Assembly (NCBI RefSeq): GCF_027912495.1
Contig: NZ_CP115463.1
Span: 2,988,501 to 3,052,500 of the forward strand
DNA: 64,000 nucleotides
Direction: 5' to 3'
DNA from: Caulobacter sp. NIBR1757
GTDB taxonomy: Bacteria; Pseudomonadota; Alphaproteobacteria; Caulobacterales; Caulobacteraceae
The notes beneath the pieces are model-generated. The model did no database searches, had not been told where the DNA came from, and worked only from the letters and a program-made list of their open reading frames with translations. The translations under genes and the position numbers were made by a program. Below, in pieces: positions 35,349 through 45,236 of this stretch (its first letter is position 1; every line of letters starts with the position of its first letter).

Positions 35349-37688
35349 TCACTGCGGCGCGTGGCCATCGCGCATAGGCCACCATGTTTCGCGCAATCCA
35401 ATCATACGTGCGCGTTCAAGCAAATCACGTGCGACGCCTTCCCGAACTCCCGTCGCCCTGCACCCTGCCAGCAGAAGCGCGTACTCGTTCTCAATTCTGG
35501 AGAGGAATGTGCCCGGATTGTCAGTATTGATGCTAGCGAGAAGACCTCGCTCAATGTGCTGAAGGATACGAACGGTCGGGGAAAGCCCTAGCTCGCGCGA
35601 CGCTGACACGCGCCAGTTTGACCCCGGGTTCATCTCCACCACGACGCGGCGGGAGATCGCTTGCTCAAGCACTTCTTCCTGAGCCCACGCCACGGCATCT
35701 TGCAGAACGGATCGCACCGGGGGTAGCGGCAGTAGTATGTCGAGGCGAGAACGGACGTCGGTGCGCACGTCTAGGCGCCATAGCTGCTGGCGAACCCGCG
35801 AGAGACCGTTCGGGCTTTTGGGACGGATCCGGGCTTGTCGAAGCCAAAGCAGATCGTCGATAGAGCAACGCAATCCGTAGACTGTGTGAGCTATCTGCTC
35901 GACCTCGCGCCGCACGCGATCGGCAACGGCTGGGAAATCGTCAAGCGATCTCGTCTTCGTCCGCAGTGTACAGAGCCAGAGCAGACTATCCAAATGAGCC
36001 CCCTGGCGAATGCGGGCAAAACCAGCGCGCTCTGAATCGAACCGTGTCAAATCCACCGCGATGGCGAGACCATGCCCAATCCCGTCCCCAGGTTTCATGT
36101 CGAACGCCTGCATTGCCGTCGCGATCTGGCAGAGACCGTCCAAAGGATCAGCGAAGTCCTCTCCGGCGTGAACAGTAAGACCGAGGCGCGCTTCGGCGAG
36201 CGAGGGGCGGTGATCGTGTCGATCACGAAGGGCGAGCCAAGCCTCGAACTCTGGGGCGCGTGGATCTTCCGGATCTAGCTCTTCAAGATCTTGGAGCGCT
36301 AGATCATCACCTCGCGCAAGGCGCAGATAAGGTGCGAAGTAAGCAGCCGGTGTGTCACGCTCCCAGCCAGCAACATCCAAACGCGAAAGCCAGTAGCGGG
36401 CGTGCGGTCCGAAGGCGGGATCGGCCAGCGCCGTCCGAAGCGCCGCCGACTCTCGGTCCAAAGTCCGTAGCGTCTTTGACAATGGGGACAGTCCGCCGGA
36501 TCTATCGGATGTGCGACGACTGCGTTTGAAGTGAATGGCAAGTCGCACGTCGGTATTGGTCCCGCGTGCTGAATTGAACCGTTGGACGAGCTGTCCAAAC
36601 GCTTTCGCAAGCCCACCATAGTCCGATGCTGTGCCAGCTGGCGCGGCTCTTAGTTCAACGCGCTCAAGATTGGGACAGTCCGCGAGATACGCTAGAGCGT
36701 CACCAAAAGGAAGCATCGCGAGACGCGCGCTGACTTCCCCTCCCACAAATCCAGGGGTCCTGGCCACGTAGCGGAAATAACGTTCAAATACCCTGAGGCC
36801 AGGAGCAGTATGGCCTGGCTGGCGAGCTTCGGAGAAGAAGCAGGATTTGGCGAAGAGATAAGCATCAAGTGCACGCATGACCGCCGGCGCTTTTCTGGCT
36901 GATTGCCAGGCCCTCGCCAATAGGATGCGTTCGCCAAGCAACCGCCGCCTATCCCAGCGCCACCATTGTTCTTCCAGATCGCTCAGGGGCGCATCTTCGG
37001 ACGGGCGATATCGAACGCCGAGTAGATTCCACAGGTCGCTCCGGCATCGGCAGCCCAAAGCCACATAAGTTTGTTCCTTTTCACGCAGACCAGAGAAGGT
37101 CTTTGCTTCGGTCTGCGCGTCCATCAGGTCAAACCATGCCAAATGCGCGAATCGAACGCCGCCCGCGTGGACGTGAAGATCCGACACTCCCTGCCGGACG
37201 AGCGCCGCCAAACTCCGGTCACCCGCTCGCACGGTGACGCCCCAGTGGGTGAGATCCCTAATGTCAGCGTCGGGATCGGAACTGGAGCGTTGGAAGGTCA
37301 GAAAAGCGGTCACAAGGGCATCTGCATCCACATGGTCGAGTAGGGCCTCCCACGACTCGAGGTCGTCAACGGAGACCGTTGGTTCCCGGTCAGCGAACGA
37401 CAGGGTTATCCCCGCAGCGCCAAAGAGACTTCGCCACCAATCGACCAGGTCGGTCGGTTGCAGCCTCCCGTCCTCTTCAGGCCGCCAAAGAACTCCGTCG
37501 GCAGCAGCTTCAAGGTCCGTATCGGAGACAAGAGCGGTCTCAATCGGAAAGCGATTGCGAACCTCGCCTGTGAGGCGAGCCCTGAGGCCTCCTAACACTG
37601 CAGCCGATGTCGATTGCTGCAGTACGCGTCGACGCCAACAGATTAGGGTCAGCAGAACCATCCGCTCTAGGGGAAGGGCCGAGTGCAT
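35349..37688 (-). CDS. rdrB: RADAR adenosine deaminase RdrB
   Basis: A 779-aa protein (ATG 37688, two bases after the rdrA stop). It has scattered but complete metal-dependent adenosine deaminase motifs: DLHVH (H172, H174), HAGE (H507, E510), GHG (H539) and TDNP (D723), with a long insert between the first and second. The size and pairing with a large ATPase match RdrB of the RADAR phage-defense system, which deaminates adenosine nucleotides or RNA during infection and forms a dodecameric shell with RdrA. GC content is lower than that of the flanking genes, consistent with horizontal gain. No rdrC/rdrD accessory membrane gene is adjacent. Confidence 0.88.
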   Translation of the reverse strand: MHSALPLERMVLLTLICWRRRVLQQSTSAAVLGGLRARLTGEVRNRFPIETALVSDTDLEAAADGVLWRPEEDGRLQPTDLVDWWRSLFGAAGITLSFADREPTVSVDDLESWEALLDHVDADALVTAFLTFQRSSSDPDADIRDLTHWGVTVRAGDRSLAALVRQGVSDLHVHAGGVRFAHLAWFDLMDAQTEAKTFSGLREKEQTYVALGCRCRSDLWNLLGVRYRPSEDAPLSDLEEQWWRWDRRRLLGERILLARAWQSARKAPAVMRALDAYLFAKSCFFSEARQPGHTAPGLRVFERYFRYVARTPGFVGGEVSARLAMLPFGDALAYLADCPNLERVELRAAPAGTASDYGGLAKAFGQLVQRFNSARGTNTDVRLAIHFKRSRRTSDRSGGLSPLSKTLRTLDRESAALRTALADPAFGPHARYWLSRLDVAGWERDTPAAYFAPYLRLARGDDLALQDLEELDPEDPRAPEFEAWLALRDRHDHRPSLAEARLGLTVHAGEDFADPLDGLCQIATAMQAFDMKPGDGIGHGLAIAVDLTRFDSERAGFARIRQGAHLDSLLWLCTLRTKTRSLDDFPAVADRVRREVEQIAHTVYGLRCSIDDLLWLRQARIRPKSPNGLSRVRQQLWRLDVRTDVRSRLDILLPLPPVRSVLQDAVAWAQEEVLEQAISRRVVVEMNPGSNWRVSASRELGLSPTVRILQHIERGLLASINTDNPGTFLSRIENEYALLLAGCRATGVREGVARDLLERARMIGLRETWWPMRDGHAPQ

Positions 37689-37690
37689 CG

Positions 37691-40600
37691 TCAGTCGCCT
37701 GCAGCCTGCGACAGTGGATCGCCCCTTGATTGGAAAAAGGTGCCTACCTCTGCAGTTGCAAGGCCGAGCATATAATAGGCAGCCCAAAGCCACTGTTCGG
37801 TCTCACCGAAGAGCCCTGCGTAGGCGACGCCATCTTCGTCACTAAGCCCCTCCCCGCCTAAGAGGCGGGGCACTACGTCTTCAAGCCATCGATCGCCAAA
37901 TAGCGTCGATGGAGAAGCGTCCGGCAACATGTTGATGTTCGTCTTTACCCTGCCTTCACCAAGTCGCTCTCGCACCAGCGACCAGAAAGATTCTTCGCGC
38001 GTTAGTCCGTTGTTGTCTGTCGATGTCTGGCCCCCGGCGTCGACTACAGCTCGCATAACTTTGGCTGTTGCGAGCGGCAAACGAAGAGCGGCAAGGTCAA
38101 CAGTTTCTGAGACGGACCGCTCCGGTCGCTGCAAGGCCTCCAGCGCATGGTCCGTGACTGTGCAGCAGTAAAGATGCAAACACTTCATCTTCAGGTATCG
38201 GGTCATTCCTGCGAGCTGCACAAGAAGGCAAGACCAATCGCGGATCGTGGACTCTAGAGCGGCTGCAATCTCCCTCCGCTCCTTGGACAGATCTCGATCC
38301 TGTGCGTGAGCGCGAAGTTGCTCATAGCGGTGCGCGTGGCTGATAAGGTCAGCGTGGATCATCGCTGGCAGCGAGGGAGCGATTCCTTGCATGAACCAGA
38401 CAATATTGCGCGCTCGCCGCCATTGGGCGTTGGTCGATGGGCTTAGGTCGAAGATATTTAGCATCAGCGCGGGATCAGAGACGGAGAAAAGCTCTTCTTC
38501 GAGATCTTGGCCCAATGGCCATCTATCGCAGGTTAGTCGACCTATCTGCCGCCATCCGCGGACCCAAAGCTGCAGGAACGCCTTCTGGTCTTGAGGAGGT
38601 GCCCGATCGCCCTTGAGAAGGGCGAGAAGCGATTCGAGATCGTTGTCGCTTTGTGCTGAGCTGGCGATCCTTAGCACATTTGCCTGGGAGAAGACCGGCA
38701 GTACACCCGCCGCCCAGTCGTCCAATGCCAGCACCTCGCGCAAATCCGCAACGCTGTATAAACGCATCCGGTCAGCGTTCCGGAGCTGGTCAAGCATCGC
38801 GCGCGACGTGGAGGACTGCCAATCTCGAACTTCGCTATCCTGATCGGCCTGCACGGAACTCTGAAAGATCCGGACTGCGGCCCATGCTCGCCTCAGGTCT
38901 GTTGCGATGGCGGCGTATCGTGCGAGATGTCGCGCGTCGAGTTTCTCTTGGCTCGGCAGATTGGCAGCGGACTTTCCGATCTTTTTTCCAACTAACTTGA
39001 AGCGATCCGCACTGTCGGTATGGGGGTCCAGACTCCGGAGCTCAGCGCTCACAAAGTCGCGGTACGGAACCTCGCCAGGCTCATGATATGGTGGCTCAAG
39101 AAGTTCGTTCAGTGTGGTCGTGCGAACGGTCTTCAGATGTCGTAGGCCATGGTAGATAACTTCCGTCACATAGCGCTGCAGGAAGCTGTCGCGGCGAGCT
39201 TCATACATGCTTGGCCAGCGCCCCCAGAGTTCCGCCTCCCAGCGCCCTCCCTCATGACCAACCGGAGCTTTCCTCGGCGCAAAAAATATATCCGGAATGG
39301 CGGAAAGATCCTTAAAGTATACGCAGTTTCCCGGGACAGCAGCGTGGTCGAGCCAGTGTGACACCCCGAGCTTGCGCATTCGGACTTGCATGTCCCGAGG
39401 AAGAAAGAATGGCCTCATACGCTGTCGCCCTCGCACCCAAGGCAAGAGGGCTTCTGGCGAAAGTGCCTCACTGTTTCTCCGCAAGGGTTGAGCGAGACCG
39501 ACATCCAAACGATACCGAAGAAAATTATAGCTGTAGGTACCCTCAATGATCTCACGACCGTTAATCTGAAAGGACCTGCGGCCCATCCAATTCGACCGGA
39601 GCTTCTGACGCATCAGCCATTCGATAATGTTGGCATCGTCGTCGCTCAGACGTTGAATGAGCGCATAGTTCGCCGGGTTGCCGAACAGCATCACAGGCAG
39701 CCGTTTGCGCGTCGCCAAGGGCGGCTCCGCGGGATCCCGCGCGGTTCCATAGTACTCGTTGAATATGCGAATCTGTCGGGGACTCGTCGGGCCCAATAGA
39801 GGCGCATAGGTAGTTCTGAAGAGCCACCATGAAAGGTAGTCTTGAAGCGCGCTGGCTTGCCTCGAAGAAGGGCGATCATTGCCCTCAAGTTCAAACCTTA
39901 GGCCCAAGAGCATTTTAGTGCGTACGAAGGCATCACACTTGTGCTCTAGTGCATCGTCGCAAACACCCAGCAAGGTCTTGCCACCAGTGATGACCGCGAA
40001 ATCCTCATCCGGATTCGGGCGATCGAGATAGAACCGACTCGACGCAGGTAGTATTTTTTCAAGGAGCTGTTCGACCTCTATGCGCTCTCCTCGTCGCCAG
40101 TCCTCTGCCGTAGCATGGCCACGCTCGTTGAGAGCCCTCACTGCGGGGCCCAGTTGCTGCATCGACAGCAAAATGAGACTCCGACGCATTGAAGCGGTGT
40201 TACCTGCGATAACAGTAATGATACGCGGGTGGTGAAGTGCAATTCGGGCGGTTTGTAGGATGTCGAATGTCAGTTCGGGACGGACATCTGAGTCATCCAA
40301 AAGAATGGTCAGCGTTTCCAATCCACGCCAAGCTAGGTAGCGGTCTAGAAACGCGCGCCAACTGGTCAGCCGTTCAGCTGCGAGTTTGTTGAGATTATCG
40401 TAGCGCTGAACGAGATCCTTATAATCCAAGCTGTTACGAATGACAGCGTCTACTCCAAGTCGACGCGCGAAACTCCAGGCCCCGCCGACCTCGTGAATAA
40501 GAGACTGACGAAGCGCTTCTCCGCTTTCCCTACGATCCGGCGAAGCGTCGGCAATCCCTGCCTCCAAATCGTTGCGAATTCCGGCGAATATAGCCTCCAG

Positions 40601-40978
40601 AACAAGCTCCTGGCGCTCCAAGTCGCCCGGAAAAATAACGCGAAGAGACTTCGTCAGGAACGGTCGACTATCTAGCTTCGGACTTACAAGGTGGCGATAT
40701 CGCGCCATAAATTCATCCCAGCCTTGCAGCCTCTTTGTTGCCATTAGATCGGCAGTCTGAGCAAGCAGTCGCTCAAGAGTTAGAAGGCAGAAGGTCTTTC
40801 CGGCGCCACGGCCGCCGTCTATGCAGAAAACATTGTGAGGATGGGGTTCGCCATTTCCATCCGAGGGCCGTCGCACATCCTCGATAGTCTGAAGGATTTT
40901 TCCGACAAGCAGGCCGAGTTGTTCTCGCTGCTTTGCGAGTAGCTGATCTTCCCGCGTTGCAAATGATATCGACTGCAA
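37691..40978 (-). CDS. rdrA: RADAR ATPase RdrA
   Basis: A ~1095-aa cytoplasmic AAA-type ATPase. Walker A is DGGRGAGKTF (K61) and a Walker B-like TLTILLDDSD lies near residue 228. A long helical C-terminal region follows, without other recognised domains. The chosen start is TTG 40978, preceded by AAGGTGAGGGG; an in-frame TTG at 41020 lacks such a site. The protein is longer than many RdrA proteins. Two-gene order with rdrB, two bases apart, supports a co-translated RADAR pair. RdrA is thought to sense infection and activate RdrB. Confidence 0.85.
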   Translation of the reverse strand: MQSISFATREDQLLAKQREQLGLLVGKILQTIEDVRRPSDGNGEPHPHNVFCIDGGRGAGKTFCLLTLERLLAQTADLMATKRLQGWDEFMARYRHLVSPKLDSRPFLTKSLRVIFPGDLERQELVLEAIFAGIRNDLEAGIADASPDRRESGEALRQSLIHEVGGAWSFARRLGVDAVIRNSLDYKDLVQRYDNLNKLAAERLTSWRAFLDRYLAWRGLETLTILLDDSDVRPELTFDILQTARIALHHPRIITVIAGNTASMRRSLILLSMQQLGPAVRALNERGHATAEDWRRGERIEVEQLLEKILPASSRFYLDRPNPDEDFAVITGGKTLLGVCDDALEHKCDAFVRTKMLLGLRFELEGNDRPSSRQASALQDYLSWWLFRTTYAPLLGPTSPRQIRIFNEYYGTARDPAEPPLATRKRLPVMLFGNPANYALIQRLSDDDANIIEWLMRQKLRSNWMGRRSFQINGREIIEGTYSYNFLRYRLDVGLAQPLRRNSEALSPEALLPWVRGRQRMRPFFLPRDMQVRMRKLGVSHWLDHAAVPGNCVYFKDLSAIPDIFFAPRKAPVGHEGGRWEAELWGRWPSMYEARRDSFLQRYVTEVIYHGLRHLKTVRTTTLNELLEPPYHEPGEVPYRDFVSAELRSLDPHTDSADRFKLVGKKIGKSAANLPSQEKLDARHLARYAAIATDLRRAWAAVRIFQSSVQADQDSEVRDWQSSTSRAMLDQLRNADRMRLYSVADLREVLALDDWAAGVLPVFSQANVLRIASSAQSDNDLESLLALLKGDRAPPQDQKAFLQLWVRGWRQIGRLTCDRWPLGQDLEEELFSVSDPALMLNIFDLSPSTNAQWRRARNIVWFMQGIAPSLPAMIHADLISHAHRYEQLRAHAQDRDLSKERREIAAALESTIRDWSCLLVQLAGMTRYLKMKCLHLYCCTVTDHALEALQRPERSVSETVDLAALRLPLATAKVMRAVVDAGGQTSTDNNGLTREESFWSLVRERLGEGRVKTNINMLPDASPSTLFGDRWLEDVVPRLLGGEGLSDEDGVAYAGLFGETEQWLWAAYYMLGLATAEVGTFFQSRGDPLSQAAGD

Positions 40979-41182
40979 GTTGCCCCCCTCACCTTCTGCC
41001 CGCCGCAGTTTTCTACACAAGCAGTCGGCTCACAACCCCAGTTTGTGGCCTGGCAGTGGGAAGCAGTCTGGGGCGAAGCTGCCGGATAGAGACTTGGATT
41101 CTCCTGACACGAGACTGCACCGGTTTGATCAACCTGACCCAGCAGCGGTGGCCGAACGCGGTAAGGTTTAGCGCAGACCGTA

Positions 41183-42034
41183 CTAACGGCTAGCCTCGGC
41201 GACCAGCGTCAGGAAGTCCCGTTCGTCGCCAACCTGAGCCGCGTCTTCGGCTAGGACCGTCACGCCGTGACGGGCGATCGCTTCGTAGCGCGGCCGGCGG
41301 GCGGCCAGCAGCCGGGGGAACACCCAGCGGGTGAAGGCCTCCGGCTGGGCCTGCTCGATCGCTTCAAGCCCGGTCTGCTCGAGAAATTCGGCGACCGCGG
41401 CGTCCAGGAACTCCGGACGATAGTAGAGCGGTTTGGGGTGGGTTCGGGCCGCCTCGATCAGCCCCGCTTCGTGCGCCTCGCCGGCCACGATGTGGACCAG
41501 CAGGGTGTTGCGGGTGATCAGGCCCAACAGCGGATCGGCCGGATCGGCGGGGTCAATCAACTCACACAGGGAGCCGCTGGCGTCGAACAGGAAGTCCGGG
41601 TAGTCGTAGATCTGCCGAGCTCTCGTGATGAAGGTCGTCATATCCTGAACGGCGGCGATCTCGGCCTGGCGGTGCTGAGCCTGGCGGTAACGAAACACGT
41701 CCGGCGCAAGCCCTCCACGGGCTGGGTCTCCCAACATCCCCAGATAGTGCGACAGCACCGAGAGGTTGCTGAACGAGATCCCAAGATCGACGCTCATCGC
41801 CTCATCCCGCAGATGGCGGGCGAGGGTCGGGCTGTTCATCATCTCCGCCTTGAGGGTGTCGAGGATGGTCTCCCGCAGGTGGGCGGTGGCGAGCCGATAG
41901 TCGACCGAATAATGAAACCACGACTCGCGGGGCAGCAGCCCGCCGAGGCGAGTCTTGCCGACATTGGACATGCCCATCAGGGCGATGGTCCTGGAGGGCG
42001 CGTTGAGGAAGGTCCTGGCGTTCGGATAGAGCAT
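41183..42034 (-). CDS. P-loop ATPase of unknown function, metG-linked
   Basis: A 283-aa soluble protein with Walker A GMSNVGKT (K27) near the N-terminus and WFHYSVDYRLATAHL just after it. I recall similar uncharacterised ATPases in other Alphaproteobacteria (same GMSxVGKT...WFHYSVDYR pattern). The ATG at 42034 follows GAGGTGGAAG, 8 nt after the metG stop, so it is the third gene of the metK-metG operon. Nucleotide-kinase or small-molecule phosphotransfer activity is possible. No substrate can be deduced. Confidence 0.75.
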   Translation of the reverse strand: MLYPNARTFLNAPSRTIALMGMSNVGKTRLGGLLPRESWFHYSVDYRLATAHLRETILDTLKAEMMNSPTLARHLRDEAMSVDLGISFSNLSVLSHYLGMLGDPARGGLAPDVFRYRQAQHRQAEIAAVQDMTTFITRARQIYDYPDFLFDASGSLCELIDPADPADPLLGLITRNTLLVHIVAGEAHEAGLIEAARTHPKPLYYRPEFLDAAVAEFLEQTGLEAIEQAQPEAFTRWVFPRLLAARRPRYEAIARHGVTVLAEDAAQVGDERDFLTLVAEASR

Positions 42035-42042
42035 CTTCCACC

Positions 42043-43590
42043 TCACATCGGGCTGGGCATGGCCCCCGCGGGCGGCGGCGCGGACTCGGGACGCGGGAAC
42101 AGCACCCGCGGGTCAGGCAGCGGCGCCCCGGCGACAAGGGCCTGATCGAAGGAAGCGAAACTGCGCGCCTGCGGACCGACACCGAGCTGGTCGAGCAGGT
42201 TCGCCGCCGCATCCGGGACGAAGGGCTGAAGCACCAGGGCCAGGCGACGAAGAGTCTCGGCCGCGACATGCAGGATGGTCTTCAAACGGTCGGGATCGCC
42301 CTTGGCGCGGGTCCAGGGGGCTTCGTCCTGCAGGTACTTGTTCGCCGCGCCGACGACGTTCCAGATGACCTGGGTCGCCGCCTGCAGGGCCTGCTCGCCG
42401 AACTGCAGGCGCAGGGCCGGAAGCATGGCCGCGGCCTGGGCCAGCAGCGCTTCATCCTGCGCGGTGAGCACGCCGGGCGCCGGTGTCCGCCCATCGCAAT
42501 AGCGGGCGATCATCGTCAGCGTCCGATGGGCGAGGTTGCCGAACTCGTTGCCGAGCTCTCCGACGATCCGGCGCTGCAGGGCGACTTCGGTCATGTCACC
42601 GTCGGCTCCGAAGGCCATCTCCCGCACGAGGAAGAAGCGCACGCCATCGACACCGAACCGCTCGGTCAGACGCTCCGGCGGGATGAAGTTGTCCAGCGAC
42701 TTGGACATCTTCTCGCCTTCGACGGTCCACCAGCCGTGGGCGAAGACACGCTTGGGCAGAGGCAGATCGGCGGCCATCAGGAACGCCGGCCAGAACACGC
42801 AGTGGAAGCGGATGATGTCCTTGCCGACCACATGCACGTCCGCCGGCCAGACGCCGTTGGCCGCCAGGCTGTCCGGATAGCCGGCCGAGGTCGCGTAGTT
42901 GAGCAGGGCGTCGAGCCAGACGTACGTCACCTGCCCCGGGTGGCCCGGCACCGGGATCCCCCAGTCGAAACTGGCCCGCGAGATGGACAGGTCGCGAAGG
43001 CCTTCGCGGACGAAGCCGACGACCTCGTTGCGGCGCGAGGCCGGAGCGATGAAGTCGGGATGACTGTCGTAGAACTCCAGCAGCGCCTCGCCGAAGGCCG
43101 ACAGGCGGAAAAAGAGATTGCGTTCCTCGACCCACTCGACCGGGGCGCCTGTCGGGGCCTGGCCATCGACAAGCTCGGCCTCGTCGAAGAACTGCTCGTC
43201 GCGGACAGAATACCAGCCGGCGAAGACGCCCTCGTAGATGTAGCCGCTGGCCTTCAGTTTCTCCCACATCGCCCGCACGGCGTTTTTGTGCCGGGGCTCG
43301 GTCGTGCGGATGAAGTCGTCATGGCTGATGTTCATCAGCCGGTTCATGTCCTGAAAGCGGGCCGAGATGCGGTCACAGAACTCCAGGGGCTCGCATCCTT
43401 CGGCGCGGGCGGCCTGGGCCACCTTCTGGCCGTGCTCGTCGGTGCCGGTCACGAACCAGACTTTGCGGCCGTCCAGCCGCATGAAGCGCGCGATGACGTC
43501 GCTGTTCACCGAGGTGTAGGCGTGGGCGATGTGGGGCGGGCCGTTCACGTAGTAGATCGGCGTGGTGATGTTGAAGATCTGGTCGCTCAT
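42043..43590 (-). CDS. metG: methionyl-tRNA synthetase
   Basis: A 515-aa class I synthetase charging tRNA-Met. The HIGH-type motif is PPHIAH (20-23), the connective peptide region begins VTGTDEHGQKVAQ, the methionine pocket includes VYVWLDALLNY-like VTYVWLDALLNY, and KMSKS occurs in GEKMSKSLDN (~294-298). A C-terminal anticodon-binding helical domain follows, with no Trbp111-like appendix. It is full length and apparently intact. Because it sits in the att-flanked segment behind a divergent metK, it may be a second copy rather than the housekeeping enzyme; this needs the rest of the genome. Confidence 0.93.
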   Translation of the reverse strand: MSDQIFNITTPIYYVNGPPHIAHAYTSVNSDVIARFMRLDGRKVWFVTGTDEHGQKVAQAARAEGCEPLEFCDRISARFQDMNRLMNISHDDFIRTTEPRHKNAVRAMWEKLKASGYIYEGVFAGWYSVRDEQFFDEAELVDGQAPTGAPVEWVEERNLFFRLSAFGEALLEFYDSHPDFIAPASRRNEVVGFVREGLRDLSISRASFDWGIPVPGHPGQVTYVWLDALLNYATSAGYPDSLAANGVWPADVHVVGKDIIRFHCVFWPAFLMAADLPLPKRVFAHGWWTVEGEKMSKSLDNFIPPERLTERFGVDGVRFFLVREMAFGADGDMTEVALQRRIVGELGNEFGNLAHRTLTMIARYCDGRTPAPGVLTAQDEALLAQAAAMLPALRLQFGEQALQAATQVIWNVVGAANKYLQDEAPWTRAKGDPDRLKTILHVAAETLRRLALVLQPFVPDAAANLLDQLGVGPQARSFASFDQALVAGAPLPDPRVLFPRPESAPPPAGAMPSPM

Positions 43591-43611
43591 GGGTGGGTCC
43601 TCGAAGGAAGC

Positions 43612-43637
43612 GGCCCGCCGCGCGAACGCGGCGGGCC
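43612..43637 (-). other. intercistronic hairpin between metK and metG
   Basis: Perfect 11-bp arms GGCCCGCCGCG and CGCGGCGGGCC with a 4-nt loop, inside the 63-nt gap. There is no U-run on the transcript side, so it is more likely a stability or partial-attenuation element than a full terminator. Confidence 0.6.
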
Positions 43638-43653
43638 CAGGGGTCGGCAGGCG

Positions 43654-44835
43654 TCAGACGACGTCGGCGATGCGTTCCCAGGGGAACATGGCCCGGCCGT
43701 AGTGGCCGAAGGCAGCGGCGTCCTGATAGGCCCAGCCCCTGCCGCCCTCGCTCATCCGCAGCAGGTCGAGGCTGTTGATGATGCCGCGGGGCGAGAGGTC
43801 GAAGTGGCGGCGCACCCAGGCCCCAAGGTCCTGACCGTTGTCGGTCATCGCCGTGACCATGGCCGGCTGGGTCTGGCCGATACCGTAGGCGATCCGGACC
43901 ATGCAGGCGTTGGCGTCGGAGACGCGGTGGGCGACGACCGCCTTGGCGACATGCCGCGCCATGTAGGCGGCGCTGCGATCGACCTTGGTCGGGTCCTTGC
44001 CTGAGTAGGCGCCGCCGCCGACCGGAACACCCGGGCCATAGGCGTCGACGACGATCTTGCGCCCGACCACGCCGGCGTCGCCGATGGGACCGCCCGTCAC
44101 GAACCGACCGGTGCCGTTGATCACCACCTGATCAGGGTCGATGTCGCCCATCAGCGGCATCACCGCCTGTTCCATCAGCGCCCGGCGGACCTCCTCGGTC
44201 GATACCTCCTCCGCGTGCTGCGCCGCGATGATCACCTTGATCACCTCGTCAGCGGCCGACAGGGTCACCTGGGTCTTGATGTCGGAGCCCAGCCACGGCA
44301 GCGTCCTGTTCCGCTGCAGTTCGTCGATGGCCATGGCCAGCCGCTGAGCCATATCCCACTCAAGCGGCATCATGGTCGGGGTCTCGTTGGTGGCGTAGCC
44401 GACCATGATGCCCTGGTCGCCGGCGCCCTCGCTGGCGCCGGTAAGATCGACGCCCCGCGTAATGTCGGCCGACTGGCGACGCAGGTGGTTGATCACCGTC
44501 ATCGTCTCCGAACCAGCGTAGCCGACGTTCCGCCAGACCTCGCGGATAACGGCCTCCGGATCGAAGGCGGCGGCCACCTTCGGCCCCAGCTTCATCTCGC
44601 CACTGAGCATGACGAGGTTGTCCTTGGTCAGGGCCTCGATGGCCGTCCGCTGATAGCGGGGGTGGTCGAGCGAGTTCTCGTCGTCGCCGGCGACTTTCCT
44701 GGCAATCTCCAAGACGTTGTCGAGAAGGGCGTCGGCCATCTGGTCGGTGGCCTTGTCCGGGTGGCCCCGGCCGACGTGTTCGGCGGTCCGCTCGGTGACG
44801 GCCGAGACGGCCGCCGTGGGCATGTGCATAGTCAT
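43654..44835 (-). CDS. metK: divergent methionine adenosyltransferase
   Basis: A ~393-aa S-adenosylmethionine synthetase. All catalytic motifs are present: GRGHPDK (24-28), GAGDQGIM (~137), GGPIGDAGVVGRKIVVDAYG and GGGAYSGKDPTKVDRSAAY (~270-290). The N-terminus ERTAEHVGRGHPDKATD differs from the near-universal FTSESVxEGHPDK, and many usually fixed positions differ, so it is a divergent branch. ATG 44835 was chosen; an open frame extends upstream to 45129 but has no coding character. It is first in the operon with metG and the P-loop ATPase, and divergent from a STAND NTPase. Confidence 0.88.
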   Translation of the reverse strand: MTMHMPTAAVSAVTERTAEHVGRGHPDKATDQMADALLDNVLEIARKVAGDDENSLDHPRYQRTAIEALTKDNLVMLSGEMKLGPKVAAAFDPEAVIREVWRNVGYAGSETMTVINHLRRQSADITRGVDLTGASEGAGDQGIMVGYATNETPTMMPLEWDMAQRLAMAIDELQRNRTLPWLGSDIKTQVTLSAADEVIKVIIAAQHAEEVSTEEVRRALMEQAVMPLMGDIDPDQVVINGTGRFVTGGPIGDAGVVGRKIVVDAYGPGVPVGGGAYSGKDPTKVDRSAAYMARHVAKAVVAHRVSDANACMVRIAYGIGQTQPAMVTAMTDNGQDLGAWVRRHFDLSPRGIINSLDLLRMSEGGRGWAYQDAAAFGHYGRAMFPWERIADVV

Positions 44836-45236
44836 TTGAGTTCTCGCATTTCTTGCACCGTCAGGCGCGTGATGGCGCACGGAGCGACTTGCGTCCGCGC
44901 ACTCGGTTTGGTTGACTAAGAGTCGTTCGGAATGGCGGGGGCTTTCCCGGGCATCCGATAGGATATGTCGATCTGGCGCCTCCCTCTGCTGCTGGAGGCT
45001 CACCAAGTATCCGTCCGCTTTGTGCGGTAGATAGACATTTTCCTTGTGCTCGAACGGACACAGAAGCGCGGGTCCGACGCGCCTTGGGGGAGTTAGGCTG
45101 TGCCGATCCTTGTGCTGATGTTTGCGCACGAACCTCCCGCGCCGACCGACGGAGCCCGGCTGCCGTGAAGGGACCTGCCCGCCGCAATCGCGATGACCGG
45201 CCGCCGCCAGGCGGACCTGAGGAGGCGCGGCAGCGC
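44836..45236. promoter_or_regulatory. divergent intergenic region metK / STAND gene
   Basis: About 400 bp containing the promoters for both directions. The frames here are open on both strands but with random-looking composition. I looked for SAM-I, SAM-II and S-box patterns upstream of metK and saw none. There is no strong dyad. Confidence 0.45.

Noticed and set aside
44836..45129. 98-residue N-terminal extension of MetK
   Set aside because: No MetK has such an extension and the composition is non-coding-like; ATG 44835 fits the family start.
44836..45236. SAM riboswitch in front of metK
   Set aside because: I looked for SAM-I and SAM-II type core sequences and pairing and found none.
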